Assembly (NCBI GenBank): GCA_022577435.1
Contig: JAKOON010000014.1
Span: 3,476,347 to 3,540,346 of the forward strand
Length of the DNA stretch: 64,000 bases
Source of the DNA: Embiotoca jacksoni
Taxonomy: Eukaryota; Chordata; Actinopteri; Embiotocidae
Direction of reading: 5' to 3'
A model generated the notes under the pieces. The model saw nothing but the letters and a program-made list of their open reading frames with translations. It searched no databases and had not been told where the DNA came from. Position numbers and translations under genes: made by a program. Positions 44,241-55,745 of the stretch are shown piece after piece; the stretch's first letter is position 1, and each line of letters begins with the position of its first letter.

Positions 44241-46870
44241 GAGGACGCCCGACCACCCCGCCGGGCTGCGAGACAACTTCGAGACGCTGAAGGTCCCGTG
44301 AAATGAATCCTAACTGTTATCATCACGGTTCCTTTGGAAAATATCATTCGCAATTAAGTCTTAAATCTTTTCACGTTCAGTTGTTTTCAAATGTCTTAAA
44401 TAAATCGTGGGGTCAGATCAGTTTACCACTCCAGACATGAATCCTACCGGTCTACCTTCAACCCAAAAAGAAGTCTGCTTTAGGACAGCTTGAGTCTTAT
44501 TTTCATAGTTTCGTAATCATTCCTATCGGTAATAATAACCGTGTTGAGTACTGAGGTCTCGGAGCGCAGCGACATCACCGAACAGAAGTCGGACGACGCA
44601 GGTTGTAAATTACGTAGTCGAACTGGCTGTAGATTTTTTGCTACGTTTTACACGGGAGTAAAAAGTCTCTTCTTGAGCCGTTTCGACTTCAAATCGAACA
44701 GTAGAGCGCCTTGGTTTTCTCTGTTTCAAACTATTTCCTTTGGCCATGCAGCTGTCTTGAGTTGGAGACGGGAGGCGTTTAGGGGACAGTTTTAAGTTGT
44801 AGCTACAGAAAAATATCCTGGGTTACACTCTCCCCCTGCAAACCGCATTAAGAAAAAAAACTAAGAGTTGTACCTTTTTAATGTAAACTTCTTTTTTGGT
44901 CAAATGTTCAGGAACTGATATCGAACCTGAACTTTGCTGGCTTGGTTACAACCTGCACGATCATCCGACCGATTCACCAGATTTTCTTTGTGTCGATGTC
45001 GCTGTGTTCCCAGAAAAATTCAGTTTTGAATTTGAATGCTGGTTTTGTTTTGTTATCACTTCACGGGACCTTCAGCAGCAGCGCTAACCACTTCGGATAA
45101 CCAGCCTGCTGTCCGCCATCTTGGCCACTGAAACAAATATGGATGTCGGATAATTAGAAACATTCCATCTGTTCCGCTTTCATGCATTTACCACGTTGAT
45201 CGGCTGTTAAAAACCCAACTCCACATTTCTCACATCCGTTTTCACCGTTACATCCGACTGTGAATCCGGATGCCCGCCAGTTCACTTAATACGGAAGAGC
45301 CGCTGTTACCGAGAACTTTGTCCAGCTGAAGGTAAAGATGATTGTGACTGTAGTTCAAAAATGATCCCACGTAAATGCACTTTATTCCAACCCGAACCTG
45401 CCAGGATGCCAACTAATGCGACACAAGAGCCCTCTAATTCACTGTTGAGTCTTTACATCCCGCCTGTCTCTGAAACCCCCCCCCCCCCCGCCGTCTGAAA
45501 TGGAGATTTCATCAGGCGGGATGGGAATTATAAATCTAATATTAATCAACAGAACAAAAATATTCTAAATGTATTGTAAAAAAAAAAAAAAAAAAAAAAC
45601 GTCTCAGGAAAATTGGCTCACTGGAACGTTTATTTGTTTTGTGTTCTGTGGTTGTTGTTTTTTTTTTTTTTTTTTTTGATGTTTTAACGTATAGATGGAG
45701 AATTTGTTCTTTTTTTTTCACAACTATTGTAGCAACATATTTTTTTTTCTTCTGGGGATAAGAAGTAAAACAAAATGCCCACCTGGTGTGTTTGTGTGTA
45801 AAAATATATATATATATCTGCTTCATTTGACCAACTCGCACACTGACAGCGTTCCACAACGACGTAGCGTCAGATCGTTTGAAACGACAGGAAAAAAAAA
45901 AAAAAGAGCATTCGAAGCTTTCAGTGTGCGAGCTCACCTTTTTACTGACGGTTACAGATGAAGGATTCCTGTTTTCTGATGGCTTTTGGTGCTTAAAATC
46001 TGCCGCGTGCGCAACGACTGGATAGAGAATGCGGCGCACGCTTCGGCCACATCCTGCAGAAACCTTGCGTTCGCTCAGAAAGAGTGCAGACGTTTTCCTC
46101 GCACGCTTCAGCATTTAAAGACGTCGGTTCGGTCGCGTGGAAACGTTCCGCACTCCTGAGGGAAAAAAAAAAAAAAAGATGTGGCCTTACGATAGGATGA
46201 AATAAATAGAAAGAAGGGTTTGATTTTTAACGAGTTTCCAGCGATTTGAGGTTTCAAATGTTTCTACAGTGATAGTTTACAAATAATAATTCACGTTATA
46301 TGCAAAGTTTCTGCAAGATGTGTGTGTGTGTCTGTGTGTGTGAAGCTTCGTAGAGACTAATGAAAATGCAGCTACTTGCTGATGGTTATTATTTTGCACA
46401 TTCATTATGAAGTGGTAATAGATTTGATGTTTTGTGTAACACAGTCTGTTTTAATGAAGTGGAACATTTCAATTTGCCACCCTGCTGTGGTGTTTAGTCA
46501 GATATGGTTAGTTTCCTTGTTGTTATTATTATTTTTCTTTTTTCTTTCATCCTGTGTGAACCACCCTGACGCTGGGCACAGAAAACACACTCTGTAGTAT
46601 ATTAGATGAATATGATTGTTTCCGTTTTGTTTCAAATTTGTGCTCACAAGTGCTTTGTGTTTAAAGTGTGACGCTGTTCCCTTTAAATCTCTCCCTGACT
46701 GACTCTCCTCTGTATGTAAGTGTGAATCTGACTGACTGAATTAAAATGTATTTCTGTTAAATATTGGTTTTTCCACTTGATGATTAAGAGACATTTTCCT
46801 TGATTTATAGTCTCTAAACAGTTTAGTTTTTTTAGTTGTTTTTTTTTCAAAGCAGTTTGAGAATAAATGT
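44241..46870 (+). other. kiaa1191: Probable p33MONOX 3' UTR and following intergenic DNA
   Basis: AATAAA signals occur at about 44399, 46202 and 46863, so the transcript may end at one or several of these. The stretch holds A and T runs (45578-45599, 45659-45677) and a short GT tract near 46320. A 190-codon antisense frame (45542-46114) is mostly Lys/Phe runs and is not credible. No other gene is seen up to 48038. Confidence 0.45.
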
Positions 46871-48038
46871 TACATTCTCATTACAAAAACTAGACTCAGT
46901 GATTCATAATTTTTTTTTTTGGTTAAAACTGGTTTAATAAAACACATTTCCAGTGGCACCTCTGAACTTAGTACATATTTGACCTGTAGTTATTTATTTT
47001 GGCCTCTAGAGAGACTCAGTTGACCATCGATTGACAACAAGCAGATCTCGCTTTAATGCAGATTCACTCACAAGCAATGAAAGAATAAAATCTGGTTCAT
47101 TTTAAACTTTATTTGAAGAAGTTCAAGTTGATTTTTTTTATTTTTTTTATTTTTTATTTGGGGTGAAATGTCTGTTTTATTGGAAAAGCGTCTTCATGCA
47201 GAAGTGAACAGGACTTCTGGTGTCCTGAAGTTTGAGTGGGCAGTTGTACACTTTTAATTCTTGTGCTGCCGGACGCTTCAAACTGCAACAACAAAACCAT
47301 CTTCACTCTGCTTCTGTTGCAGTTTCACAGTTTCAGTCTCAAGGAACTTCTCCACAGTAAATCCATACAGCATCCACTGACAGTCCATATGGTGTTATTG
47401 AAGTGAAAAACAGTCTGGTAGCCGGTGGGGAAAACATCCATCTGATTCAGAGATCTTAATTGTAACGGACACCAGATGGCTCCATTAATTCCAGCTCATT
47501 TGATCTGTGAATGCTTATTTGAAACGGGTGCCTCCGTTCATCCGAGCAAAGACGGTAGGACTCGATTCAGTTCACAGCTAGAAGTCAGGACTTCTCGTTG
47601 AGTTGGGTCCTGAATATCAGAATATCCAAGCAATGTTTGTTTTTTTCCTTGTGCATGTAATTGCAAGTACAAGTGGAGATTGTTGGATCACTCAGAAATG
47701 AGAAGTCACTGGACTTTTTGGAGTCAAGAAATATGCAAAAAGACTTGACCTGGTTATGAAATGTCCCAGACGCTACAACAGTAAACATGGGTGTTCATAT
47801 TTGTCGGAGTATCTTGGGACACGAGTCTGAGCGTTACCCGATAAGCCTGAGGTTTGAAATGACCCTCGACTGTCTTGTATCTTTAGATTGTCTTCTAGAT
47901 CATGCGTTACTTCTTACTTGCTCATCCCTTTCGTCAAACTCTGCACTACCATCCCTTCCTTCCTTCCCGCCTTGTCTTCGTCTTATTTCCATACATGGCA
48001 AAAAAAAAAAAAAAATACTCTCTTTATTCTCTACATCA

Positions 48039-48276
48039 TCAGATACTTCCTCCTCTTCCCCCTTCATCTCCTCCTTTTCTTTTGATCTCTCCGTACATCT
48101 GGAAGAAGATCTCCATCTCCCTCTGCAGCGTGGTGTTTCGGAGGTCGGCGTTGGCCTTGGCGCGCTCCATGTTGCGAATCTTGACCTCGGCGACACTTCG
48201 GCTGCGCTTCTGCTGCTCCAGACTGACCCGCAGTACCGCCACCTGCCGCTCGAGGACGCCATTGCAGCACTCCAAC
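48039..48276 (-). CDS. arhgap24-like: RhoGAP exon 9, C-terminal coiled coil (residues 630-708)
   Basis: Acceptor gtgctgcag, stop TGA complementary to 48039-48041. It encodes 'EVKIRNMERAKANADLRN' and 'LQREMEIFF', matching 'EIKMRNAERAKEDAEKRN' and 'LQKEMEQFF' of ARHGAP24. It ends with a Gly/Lys-rich tail that differs from mammalian forms. Confidence 0.93.
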
Positions 48277-51200
48277 CTGCAGCACAGAACACGTGAGGCT
48301 TTAAGCAAACACCAGCTATACGTCACACTTATAAAACTAGTTTAAAGGCTGAATCTGGCTTGAGTGGACCAATCAACTGCAAGTCCAACACCAAAGGACG
48401 GATCTTCTTCTGGCGCCTCACCTCTGTATCCTGGCCTGGTACTCGGCCTTCTGCTGGGCCATCTGCTGCCGCAGCTCGGCCAAGAGCGAGTGAGCGTCCC
48501 CGGGCTGCGACTGAGGCTCAGGCCCCTGGAGGTCCGGAGGACCTGACGGGAGGAACACCTCTGAGCTGCCGGTACTGAGAGGGCTGTTGCTGAGTACGGA
48601 ACAGGAGGCCGGGGAGTTCGGGTGGTGGGTGTCGTCATCGTCTTCATTGTCACCGTTGTTGTTCTCGTGATCGTCTTTATCACCGTTTTCCTCTTCTGCT
48701 ACCTGACCTGAAGGCAACCTTGTAGGTCTGTTTGGGGACGTCCCGGCAGCGACCGGCCCCTCGTCGTCGTTGCTCTCGTCCAGTGGTATAACTTCGCAGG
48801 AAGACCATGAAGAGGAGGAGTCCCTTCTCGGCCTCGCCTCCTCTGGCTCCGGCTCTTCTTCGCAACTTACGAAGTGGCCTTCTGGAGAGTTAGTTTCAAA
48901 ATGTCCACAGGTGACGTCCACTATCGTCTCACGTAGAGACTTTCTGTCCAGGTTGTCGTAGGCAGACCGGGTGCTGTCCTCCTGAGCCTCACTGCTTCCT
49001 CCGCTGTCTGTCTCTACCGCCGCGTCCTCGTCCTTTGCAGCACCAGAGCTCCAGAAACCACCGCCTGCCTGTTTGGGGCTTGGCCAAGCCTTAGTCCAGC
49101 CCATGAGCCTCGGCCTGGGCTTGGAACTGTCTGGCAGTGGCTCTTCTGGCTGGAGGTTGGTTGTAGAGGCTTGAACGTTAGAGGCAGACGCTCCTTGGAC
49201 GGCGTGACGGCAGTCTACGTTGTGTCTGTCGGAGTGGTGCTGGACGGGCTGACTGGAGGAGGGCAGAGGGTAGAAGCAGTTCTCCGGGTGGGAGGAGGTG
49301 TAGCGATGGCCGAGGCGTCTCTCCTGGCCGGAGGACAAGTCCGATTTGGCAGCAGCAGAGAAGACGGAGCTACAGAAAACAAGAAAGGGGAGGTTAGACT
49401 TACAGTTTGTGCGTGTTAAAATCATTTCACTTGCAGCAACAATAAGTGATTAAAAGGTTTAATGAGGGAGGCCGAGTCGCAGTGTCGGTCTAGAAAACCG
49501 AAGAGCTGTGATTGTGACTTCGGATGGCGCTATAACCCTTTGTTTGTTGTCCAATAGCAAAGGAGCTGTTCTCTTTCTTATTTCCTCATTTTCTCATCAG
49601 TATTAAGGATTTTCTGTGCCGGACCGTCAACTGTTAACGGACCTCTCTCTCTCTCTCTTTAAATTGACTTTCTAATTTCCAATGTTTCTCCATGAAGATA
49701 AACTTCACCTTTTATCTGTTGTTTCCTCTTTTTGAACAATACCCTTGCCTCTTGTCTCTCTGTGTGAGTGATGCCAATGTGTCCTCTCTCCCTGTGCGAA
49801 TGCTGTCCTTGGAGCTGCGTATCGTTCAAATATTTTTGATACCAGTCCCCGTATCTTGAATTGGAAACTGGTTCCTTAATGATACTTTTTTCAATACCCA
49901 TTTTATAACATCTATTTTCACCACACAAAAAAAAAAATTTGACATAACACATTTCAGTACAAATCTTTCATGCAGTTTAGAGAGGGAGAACTAACCAAGG
50001 TTATTTTCTGTGGCTACGAATCCCCATTAAACGTCTTATTTGCAGACGGTCGGTAGATATGCTACAATTTACCGATGTCCCCTAAAAGCCTCACACGCAA
50101 GGCTATTAGTAGATTCTCCAATTCACCGATGTTCCCGAAAAACCTCCTTGGGCTTTGTCAGAACCGGGTCTGTTCTACCTGGGGTTCTCGGCCTCTGCGG
50201 CGGGCTGCCCCGGCTCTCTGGAGCGCTCTGCAATGAGAGGCAGAGACAGCTGGCGAAGGCAGGGCATCGGGTGGAGATGATGCTGCTGCTTCAGAGCGAT
50301 CGGAGACGCGTGGGAGCTCCCAGGTGGACGGGCGTAGATGGGTGGAGGGATTTTCGCGAAGAGAGACTCGTGCTCTCGGATCAGCTCCGACATCAGGACC
50401 TGGACCAGAGCTGCACCTTGGACATGTAGAATAATCAAGATCTTCAAAGGACCCCACTGTCCATTCGCCAACATTTCATTTATGTGTTAAATTATTAATG
50501 TGTTTCAATGGATCAACATCTTGAAAGACAAAGAATGGTTTGTCATTCACATAGTATTGTGGGCCAGTTTGTCTGCCTACCTCCCATAATGCTTTGCGGG
50601 TCTTCAGCTTTGGCTCGGAGGATGTTTGGCCCGAACACGGTGGCCAAGTTCTGGACGCTCATCTTGTTACTGCTGGAGTAACTCTGGACCTCGTTCAGAA
50701 ACCTGTGGACGCACAAATGCATCTCAGAAGTGTCACTGGGTTGAAAATGATTAAATTGTCCACCTGAACGTGGAGGTAGAAGTGGTCTTACTGGCAGATA
50801 AAGTCGAGTAGGTTGAAGTTTGCAACTGGTAACTCATGAAGAAGGTTCCTCAACTCTCCCAAACCCTGAGAGACGAGGAAGGACGGAAGATTAGAAGATG
50901 AACCACTGGAGGTTCAACTAAATGAATGGCTTGATGGTTTCGTGTGGAGTTACCGGTGTGCGGTCATTTGACAGCTTCTGACCGCAGAACAGGAAGTCCT
51001 GGTAGCGTCTGTAAGGAACCAAAGGCTCCGGCAGCTGTCTGAGGTAGAGCTTCAGCAGTGACGCCACGGTATGGACGTCGGTGCTACTGCAGGCAAAACA
51101 AACTTTTGTCAGAAAAATGGAATCAGCGAAATGTGCAGCAGACGAAAAAAGAGCGGAGGGATCGTACCTGTCGAAGGACGGTCTCTCCCCCGAATCAAAC

Positions 51201-52258
51201 GCCTGCTGCAGCTCCTTGACCAGACTGGCCTGTCCCGGCTGGCGAAACAAGCCCACCTCGTGAAGGCCTCGCTCCCGGATGAAGGTCACACACTGCTCCA
51301 CCACCAGAGGAACCAAACGCAAACCGTAACGCCGCTCATACAGCACCGTCTCCTCCAGGCGCTGACCAAAGACCCCTGCAAGAGTAGAGGTCCACCTCAT
51401 CCAACCAGAACTTCCACAAATCATGTGTATCCGGGGTCCAGAAATCGGACCGTGATTTGAGACGTCTGACGCCTGGTACCACCGCTGTATTTTGAATGGC
51501 ATCGGCCCAGATTCTACATCCTTTGAAAGCAGATGCATGTGCTTGTTGAACCACTACATGCTGCACCTTATTTTCATGGTAAGAGTCCAATGTGTGTCGA
51601 GCGCGTACCTGTGAAAGGGATCCAGACTCCCTTGTTGAGGCTCTTTAACCACTCATCACCCTGACCGGCGCTGTTGGACAGGAAGAAGTAGGAGCCTGGG
51701 CTGGCCAACACGTCTCTGTTACCTGCAAATACACAACCGTTGATCACGTTTTAGGGGGAATGTTCGGGTCAAGTCTCGAGTTTTTATGACCAAATCAAGA
51801 GAACAACGCTCTCTATTCTCTTCATTTTCTTTTCGGAGGCTGAGCAGATGTTACCTCGCGTAACAGACTTTGTGCTGCACCTTCTGGAGCCACAAAACTA
51901 ATTTACACACAACTTATTTTTTCCACACACTGTTTATACAATAAGACTCATGAGAACTTTAAGGTTTGGTTCAGCTCGGGCACAAAAAAACGAGAACATG
52001 GTCATGGACATAACTCACATGGATGTTAAAGGATTTTGTCCGGTGCTGTAGTTAAATTCATGTCATTTTACAAAAGGCTGCTTCTACTTTGAGGTTGGCG
52101 TCATCATCGTCACACTCAGACGCGGGCACACCCTCCAATCACCGACCCCACTTTCATCATAGACCCATTAACCGACTTGCCTCTCTCCTCCCCATTACCC
52201 ATCATGCTCTACTGTCCGTCCTCCTCAAAGTCACAAAGACACGTGTGTAGGAAGCATG

Positions 52259-52289
<31 letters not shown>

Positions 52290-52516
52290 ACACACACACA
52301 CACACAGACACTGTCAGCCTCAGATAGAAGCCTAAGGACCCTGACTCAGCATTTAACAGGTGCCAATCAACGGCAGCACACACAAAAACACGCACAGCTG
52401 GAGTTCAGGAGGGATTAATAAAGTAATATGCTGATGGTGTGGAGGCATGGAGTTTGTGTCTCACCTTTGTGGCCTGTGCTGTCATGTTTCCAGGACTTGA
52501 AGCAGCTGAGTCCCAT
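48039..52516 (-). CDS. arhgap24-like: FilGAP-family RhoGAP (ARHGAP22/24/25 group, most like ARHGAP24), short N-terminal form
   Basis: Nine exons join in one frame to 708 residues. Residues 1-17 come from a short first exon ('MGLSCFKSWKHDSTGHK'). 18-55 are the last strand and C-terminal helix of a PH domain ('DEWLKSLNKGVW'). About 56-250 are the RhoGAP domain, with arginine finger R100 in 'GLFRQPG', 'TDVHTVASLLKLYLR' and 'NKMSVQNLATVFGPNIL'. Residues 250-600 are a Ser/acidic linker with 'SAYDNL' and 'SSWSSCEVI', and about 604-690 a coiled coil ('EVKIRNMERAKANADLRN'). In mammals FilGAP proteins turn off Rac downstream of ROCK and bind filamin A through the coiled coil; here that is inferred. 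'SSCEV' and 'EYQARIQRLE' favour ARHGAP24 over ARHGAP22 and 25. The front of the PH domain was not found in the window. The gene is tail to tail with p33MONOX. Confidence 0.88.
48422..49369 (-). CDS. arhgap24-like: RhoGAP exon 8, long linker (residues 314-629)
   Basis: 948 nt, acceptor tctgtag, donor AG|gtgagg. A disordered Ser/Glu/Asp-rich region with 'STRSAYDNLDRKS', 'RDSSSSWSSCEVIPLDES', an acidic Asn/Asp run, and the beginning of the coiled coil ('HSLLAELRQQMAQQKAEYQA'). In family members this linker carries ROCK and other kinase sites. Confidence 0.94.
50040..50150. repeat. Two-copy 54-nt direct repeat in RhoGAP intron 7
   Basis: Units at about 50051-50099 and 50105-50152 share 'caattYaccgatgtYcccNa' and 'aaRcctc', with about 54-nt spacing. 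The copies are diverged. Placed 27 nt after the exon 7 donor. Confidence 0.6.
50179..50416 (-). CDS. arhgap24-like: RhoGAP exon 7, end of GAP domain and linker (residues 235-313)
   Basis: The acceptor is taken at tccaag with the exon beginning at 50416, because the resulting 'IMGGAALVQVLM' has the same length as 'IMEGTVVVQQLM' of ARHGAP24. A second in-phase acceptor (gtgcag, exon from 50410) would drop two residues. The donor is AG|gtagaa. It continues into a His/Pro-rich linker. Confidence 0.88.
50581..50702 (-). CDS. arhgap24-like: RhoGAP exon 6 (residues 194-234)
   Basis: 122 nt, acceptor gtccacag, donor G|gtaggc, phase 2 to 1. It encodes 'FLNEVQSYSSSNKMSVQNLA' followed by 'TVFGPNIL', with the conserved Asn that closes the GAP active site. 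Confidence 0.95.
50792..50865 (-). CDS. arhgap24-like: RhoGAP exon 5 (residues 170-194)
   Basis: 74 nt, acceptor tctctcag, donor CA|gtaaga, phase 0 to 2. It encodes 'LHELPVANFNLLDFIC', matching 'VKSLPVVNYNLLKYIC' of ARHGAP24. Confidence 0.93.
50954..51086 (-). CDS. arhgap24-like: RhoGAP exon 4 (residues 125-169)
   Basis: 133 nt, acceptor cctgcag, donor CCG|gtaact, phase 2 to 0. It encodes 'STDVHTVASLLKLYLRQLPE' followed by 'PLVPYRRYQDFLFCGQ', the conserved GAP helix with the Lys that contacts the GTPase. Confidence 0.96.
51168..51375 (-). CDS. arhgap24-like: RhoGAP exon 3, start of GAP domain with arginine finger (residues 56-124)
   Basis: 208 nt, acceptor cttgcag, donor AG|gtacga, phase 1 to 2. 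It encodes 'GVFGQRLEETVLYERRYG', 'VPLVVEQCVTFIRERGL', 'GLFRQPGQASLVKELQQAF' and 'GERPSFD'. The catalytic Arg is R100. Confidence 0.96.
51609..51722 (-). CDS. arhgap24-like: RhoGAP exon 2, end of PH domain (residues 18-55)
   Basis: 114 nt, acceptor atttgcag, donor G|gtacgc, phase 1/1. It encodes 'SPGSYFFLSNSAGQGDEWLK' and 'GVWIPF', aligning with 'NHESYLLMASTQNDMEDWVK' and 'VIWGPF' of ARHGAP24, including the invariant PH-domain Trp. Confidence 0.92.
52259..52306. repeat. (CA)n microsatellite in RhoGAP intron 1
   Basis: CA dinucleotides with one TA interruption; on the RhoGAP transcript it is a UG tract about 160 nt past the exon 1 donor. Confidence 0.95.
52465..52516 (-). CDS. arhgap24-like: RhoGAP exon 1 (residues 1-17), alternative short start
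   Basis: The ATG complementary to 52514-52516 is in strong context (A at -3, G at +4). It opens 17 codons and ends G|gtgaga in phase 1, which fits exon 2 exactly (Gly codon G+GT). The Cys- and Lys-containing N-terminus might favour membrane contact, but it lacks the small residue at position 6 that N-myristoylation prefers. Called from phase, Kozak context and donor strength, not homology. Confidence 0.65.
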
Positions 52517-52929
52517 GCTGCAGCGCTCCCGGTCTGGTTAGAGGCGCTCAGTGCAAATTACACACTTACGGGATGCACGTTTTTTTTTTCTATGCAGACT
52601 TGTGAAAGAATTTTTAAGCATGTGAGAGAGTCGTATGAAAAGGTGCATGAAAAACCGGTCGCGTCAGATTTTCTTTTTTTTGTCCTTTCACTTCACTCTT
52701 CCTCTTCCTGCCGCAGAGTTTTAGTTAGCAGGACTTTTAGAGTGAGAAGCTCTTGGTTTTTAATATCTCAGTAGACCATGAAGACTTGTTCCTGGACGAA
52801 AAAGTTCTTGTTCTTGATGGACTTTCTAGGATACTTGAAGGGATGGATTGAAGTCTTTGTGATGGGTAGATTTGCAGAGGTGTGCTTGGGGGTAAGAAAA
52901 GAGAGCGAAGCCTAGGTGGATATTAAATC

Positions 52930-53395
52930 TTGAAGAGAGACTCCGGATTTTAAAAGTTTCTGACGGGCATTAAACGTTCAGAAGATCGTAGAAAATGTTG
53001 CCTTAAAAAGAGGTTTCAAATTAATGTCTAAACGCTATCAAGAAGTTTCAGGAGAAGACTTTCTCTTAGGAGGATATAATGGAGGATATAAAAGCCAAAA
53101 GAGGAGTCCCAGAAGGATATTAAACTCCTCAAACTCCTCAAGTTGTCCTACATGGACATGAAGCCTTAAAGAGAAGACTGTGGTAGATCAAGAATCTACA
53201 AGTCAGGGATTTATAGGTTTCTTTTCATTAAAAAGAGGCTCTTCTTTGATATACGTCTTTACAAGAGGTGTCTTGAGTTTTTAACCTCAAACGAGAGTAT
53301 CTGATGGTTACACAGCCTTAAAAGGAGATCTTTGGATACAGGATTACACGATTATTGGTGAATCCGCCTTTAAGAGACGTTCCTGTTGAATATAT
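52930..53395. repeat. Degenerate roughly 55-nt repeating module
   Basis: A theme close to 'ttaaaagagRNgactNtgg' recurs near 52935, 53003, 53053, 53097, 53167, 53231, 53265, 53313 and 53371. Spacing is 34-70 nt. No protein frame persists through it. Confidence 0.4.
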
Positions 53396-53824
53396 TGTCA
53401 CAGAAAGAGTAAAGTCCCAAGATGTTGCAGCAGCCGTTTCAGTCGATCGATTTCCGAGAGGAAGCCAAAATATCCCGGCATGTAGTATTTTCCAGCCTCT
53501 TCCTTAAAAGCCGCATCCCGCAGGTTTGTGAATGATCCCTGACAGGAAATGTGAGGAAACAGTCGCAACATTCATGAGAAATGATTGTCAGCCCGCAAAA
53601 AAATGTTCCAAGTTTGCTCGTGGTTCCTTTTTGATAGAACTTCTTTTAAACACCAGCCGTTACTACAAAGGATGTCAGATCATTTGTCCATATCCAGAGC
53701 CTCAGACAGTCTTCATTTGTCCTTCTTGATTTTATAAAGTCGTGGAGAATTCAGCTTTTTCAAACCCGTAAACTCAGCAGCGGAGGGTGAAATGTCTGAC
53801 TTTACTTCCTGTCTGTGGAGGGAT

Positions 53825-54340
53825 GACTGTCTGACTGTCTGACTGTCTGACTGTCTAAAACACAGAATCAGCATTATTCCATCTGTCTCGTCTTTCTACT
53901 TGTTTGTGTGATATTTTCCCTCCAAAGTAAAAAGAATTTTCAACTCGTTTTTTTTTCTTTCTTGTCCTCGTCTCTTCCTCCAGCCGGGCAACCAGATTCA
54001 CTCCATCCTCCATGTGGTAAGGCACGATCTTAGTATTCCTTCCTCCATCCTCACTCCTCCCTTGTCTCCCTCTGTGTCCTTTTCCTTTATTGCCTCTTTA
54101 GCTGGACGTCCTGCTCCATTTCCAGTACACAGTCCCAACATCTGAGTGTCTTCGCCATCGTCCCCGTCCCTCCTCTTCCTCCTTCCTCCTTCGCTCCTTC
54201 CCCTTTTCCCCTCTCTGTCCCTCTCTTTGTCCCCCGTCTTGCCTGTCCTTCTGTCTCGCACTCTCCTCTCTCTCTCTCTCTCTTCCTCCTTCTTCCCTCT
54301 CTCTTTTCCATTTCCCAGCAGTGTGTGTGCCCCCGGTTGG
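53825..54340. repeat. CTGTCTGA tandem repeat and pyrimidine-rich tract
   Basis: Four copies of an 8-nt ctgtctga unit at 53825-53856, then a strongly CT-biased stretch from about 53950 to 54320 that gives Arg/Glu-rich antisense frames. No gene. Confidence 0.8.
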
Positions 54341-54503
54341 CCCCCTCCCCATTTGCCTCATCAATAACCATGCCGTGTGTGTGCGTGAAGGCTGTGCATT
54401 AGGAAAATTGGTTCTCTGCGACGCAGCGCTGTTTTACCAAAGTAATCACAGCTGATGGCGAGAGAGGAAGAGAGAGAGTGAGAGAGACAGTCAAAGAAAG
54501 AAG

Positions 54504-54858
<355 letters not shown>

Positions 54859-55261
54859 TCAATACAGTTCAGTTCAATAAGCCTCATTAGCCTAAAGTAC
54901 AATACAGTATACAGTGTATCGCTAAAGCCTTACTGGTAATCAAAATAAGCAATTAAATATTAATATTTGCCCTACATATACTGTAGGTTAGAATATATAT
55001 CAAACGTACAGGGACACTTTCACAACCGCATGTACTCACTGAGCGTCGTCCCAAAACCACAAGAAAATGGATCGGCCACAGTCGAAGCCTCCGCTCGTCT
55101 GGCCGCAGGCTTTCTGAGAGACTTTCAAACCTGGCTGCAGATTTTTGCTCCACTTCCCGTGTAGACGTGTGCAGGTGAAAGGTGTATTTTGTGTGTGTGG
55201 ATTCCTACATAAGTCTTTATTTGATTACATTTTTAAAAAAAATCATAATAATAAATTGTAT

Positions 55262-55615
55262 GTAAGGCAAGTTTATTTCTATATCACATTTTAACAACAA
55301 GGCAATATAAAGTGCTTTACATAAAAACATTAAACGCATCAAAACATGCAGAAGAAAGCATAAAAAGATGAAAAAGTGATTCAAATATATATATTTTTTA
55401 AAATAGAAGAAACAAAACCAAGCTAAAATAAGATAATGCATGTGTGACATAAAAGTTAGAGTGCAGTGTTTGACATAAAATGCAGAAATAAGTTGCAGTG
55501 CAAGAAATTCATCAAGATCCTCAAATTTGGTTCAATAAAAGGATGCAGCAAACGGAAAAGGAGCCTTTTGGGACTTCTGAGATTTTGTTCCGATATGTGG
55601 AGCATAAAAACTAAA
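55262..55615 (-). mobile_element. Teleost interspersed repeat fragment
   Basis: The text 'ggcaagtttatttctatatc', 'caaggcaatataaagtgctt' and, further on, 'gatatgtggagcataaaaac' follows the order of a widely dispersed fish retroelement tail on the reverse strand. No intact coding frame. Confidence 0.5.
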
Positions 55616-55645
55616 CACTCATTTTCCATGTTTTTGTACTCTTAA

Positions 55646-55745
55646 GTTATGTTATGTTATGTTATGTTATGTTATGTTATGTTATGTTATGTTATGTTAT
55701 GTTATGTTATGTTATGTTATGTTATGTTATGTTATGTTATGTTAT
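55646..55745. repeat. (GTTAT)20 pentanucleotide array
   Basis: Exactly 100 nt, 20 uninterrupted copies. It lacks a stop in all three plus-strand frames, giving false 'MLCYV' repeat proteins. Confidence 0.98.

Noticed and set aside
45542..46114. 190-codon minus-strand open frame
   Set aside because: Dominated by Lys, Phe and His runs from A/T homopolymers, antisense to the p33MONOX 3' UTR, no domain and no conserved motif.
47787..48296. 169-codon plus-strand frame
   Set aside because: Antisense to the last RhoGAP exon, which has clear family homology.
52500..52516. N-myristoylation of the RhoGAP short form (MGLSCFK)
   Set aside because: Gly2 is present, but position 6 is Phe rather than Ser or another small residue, so the consensus is not met.
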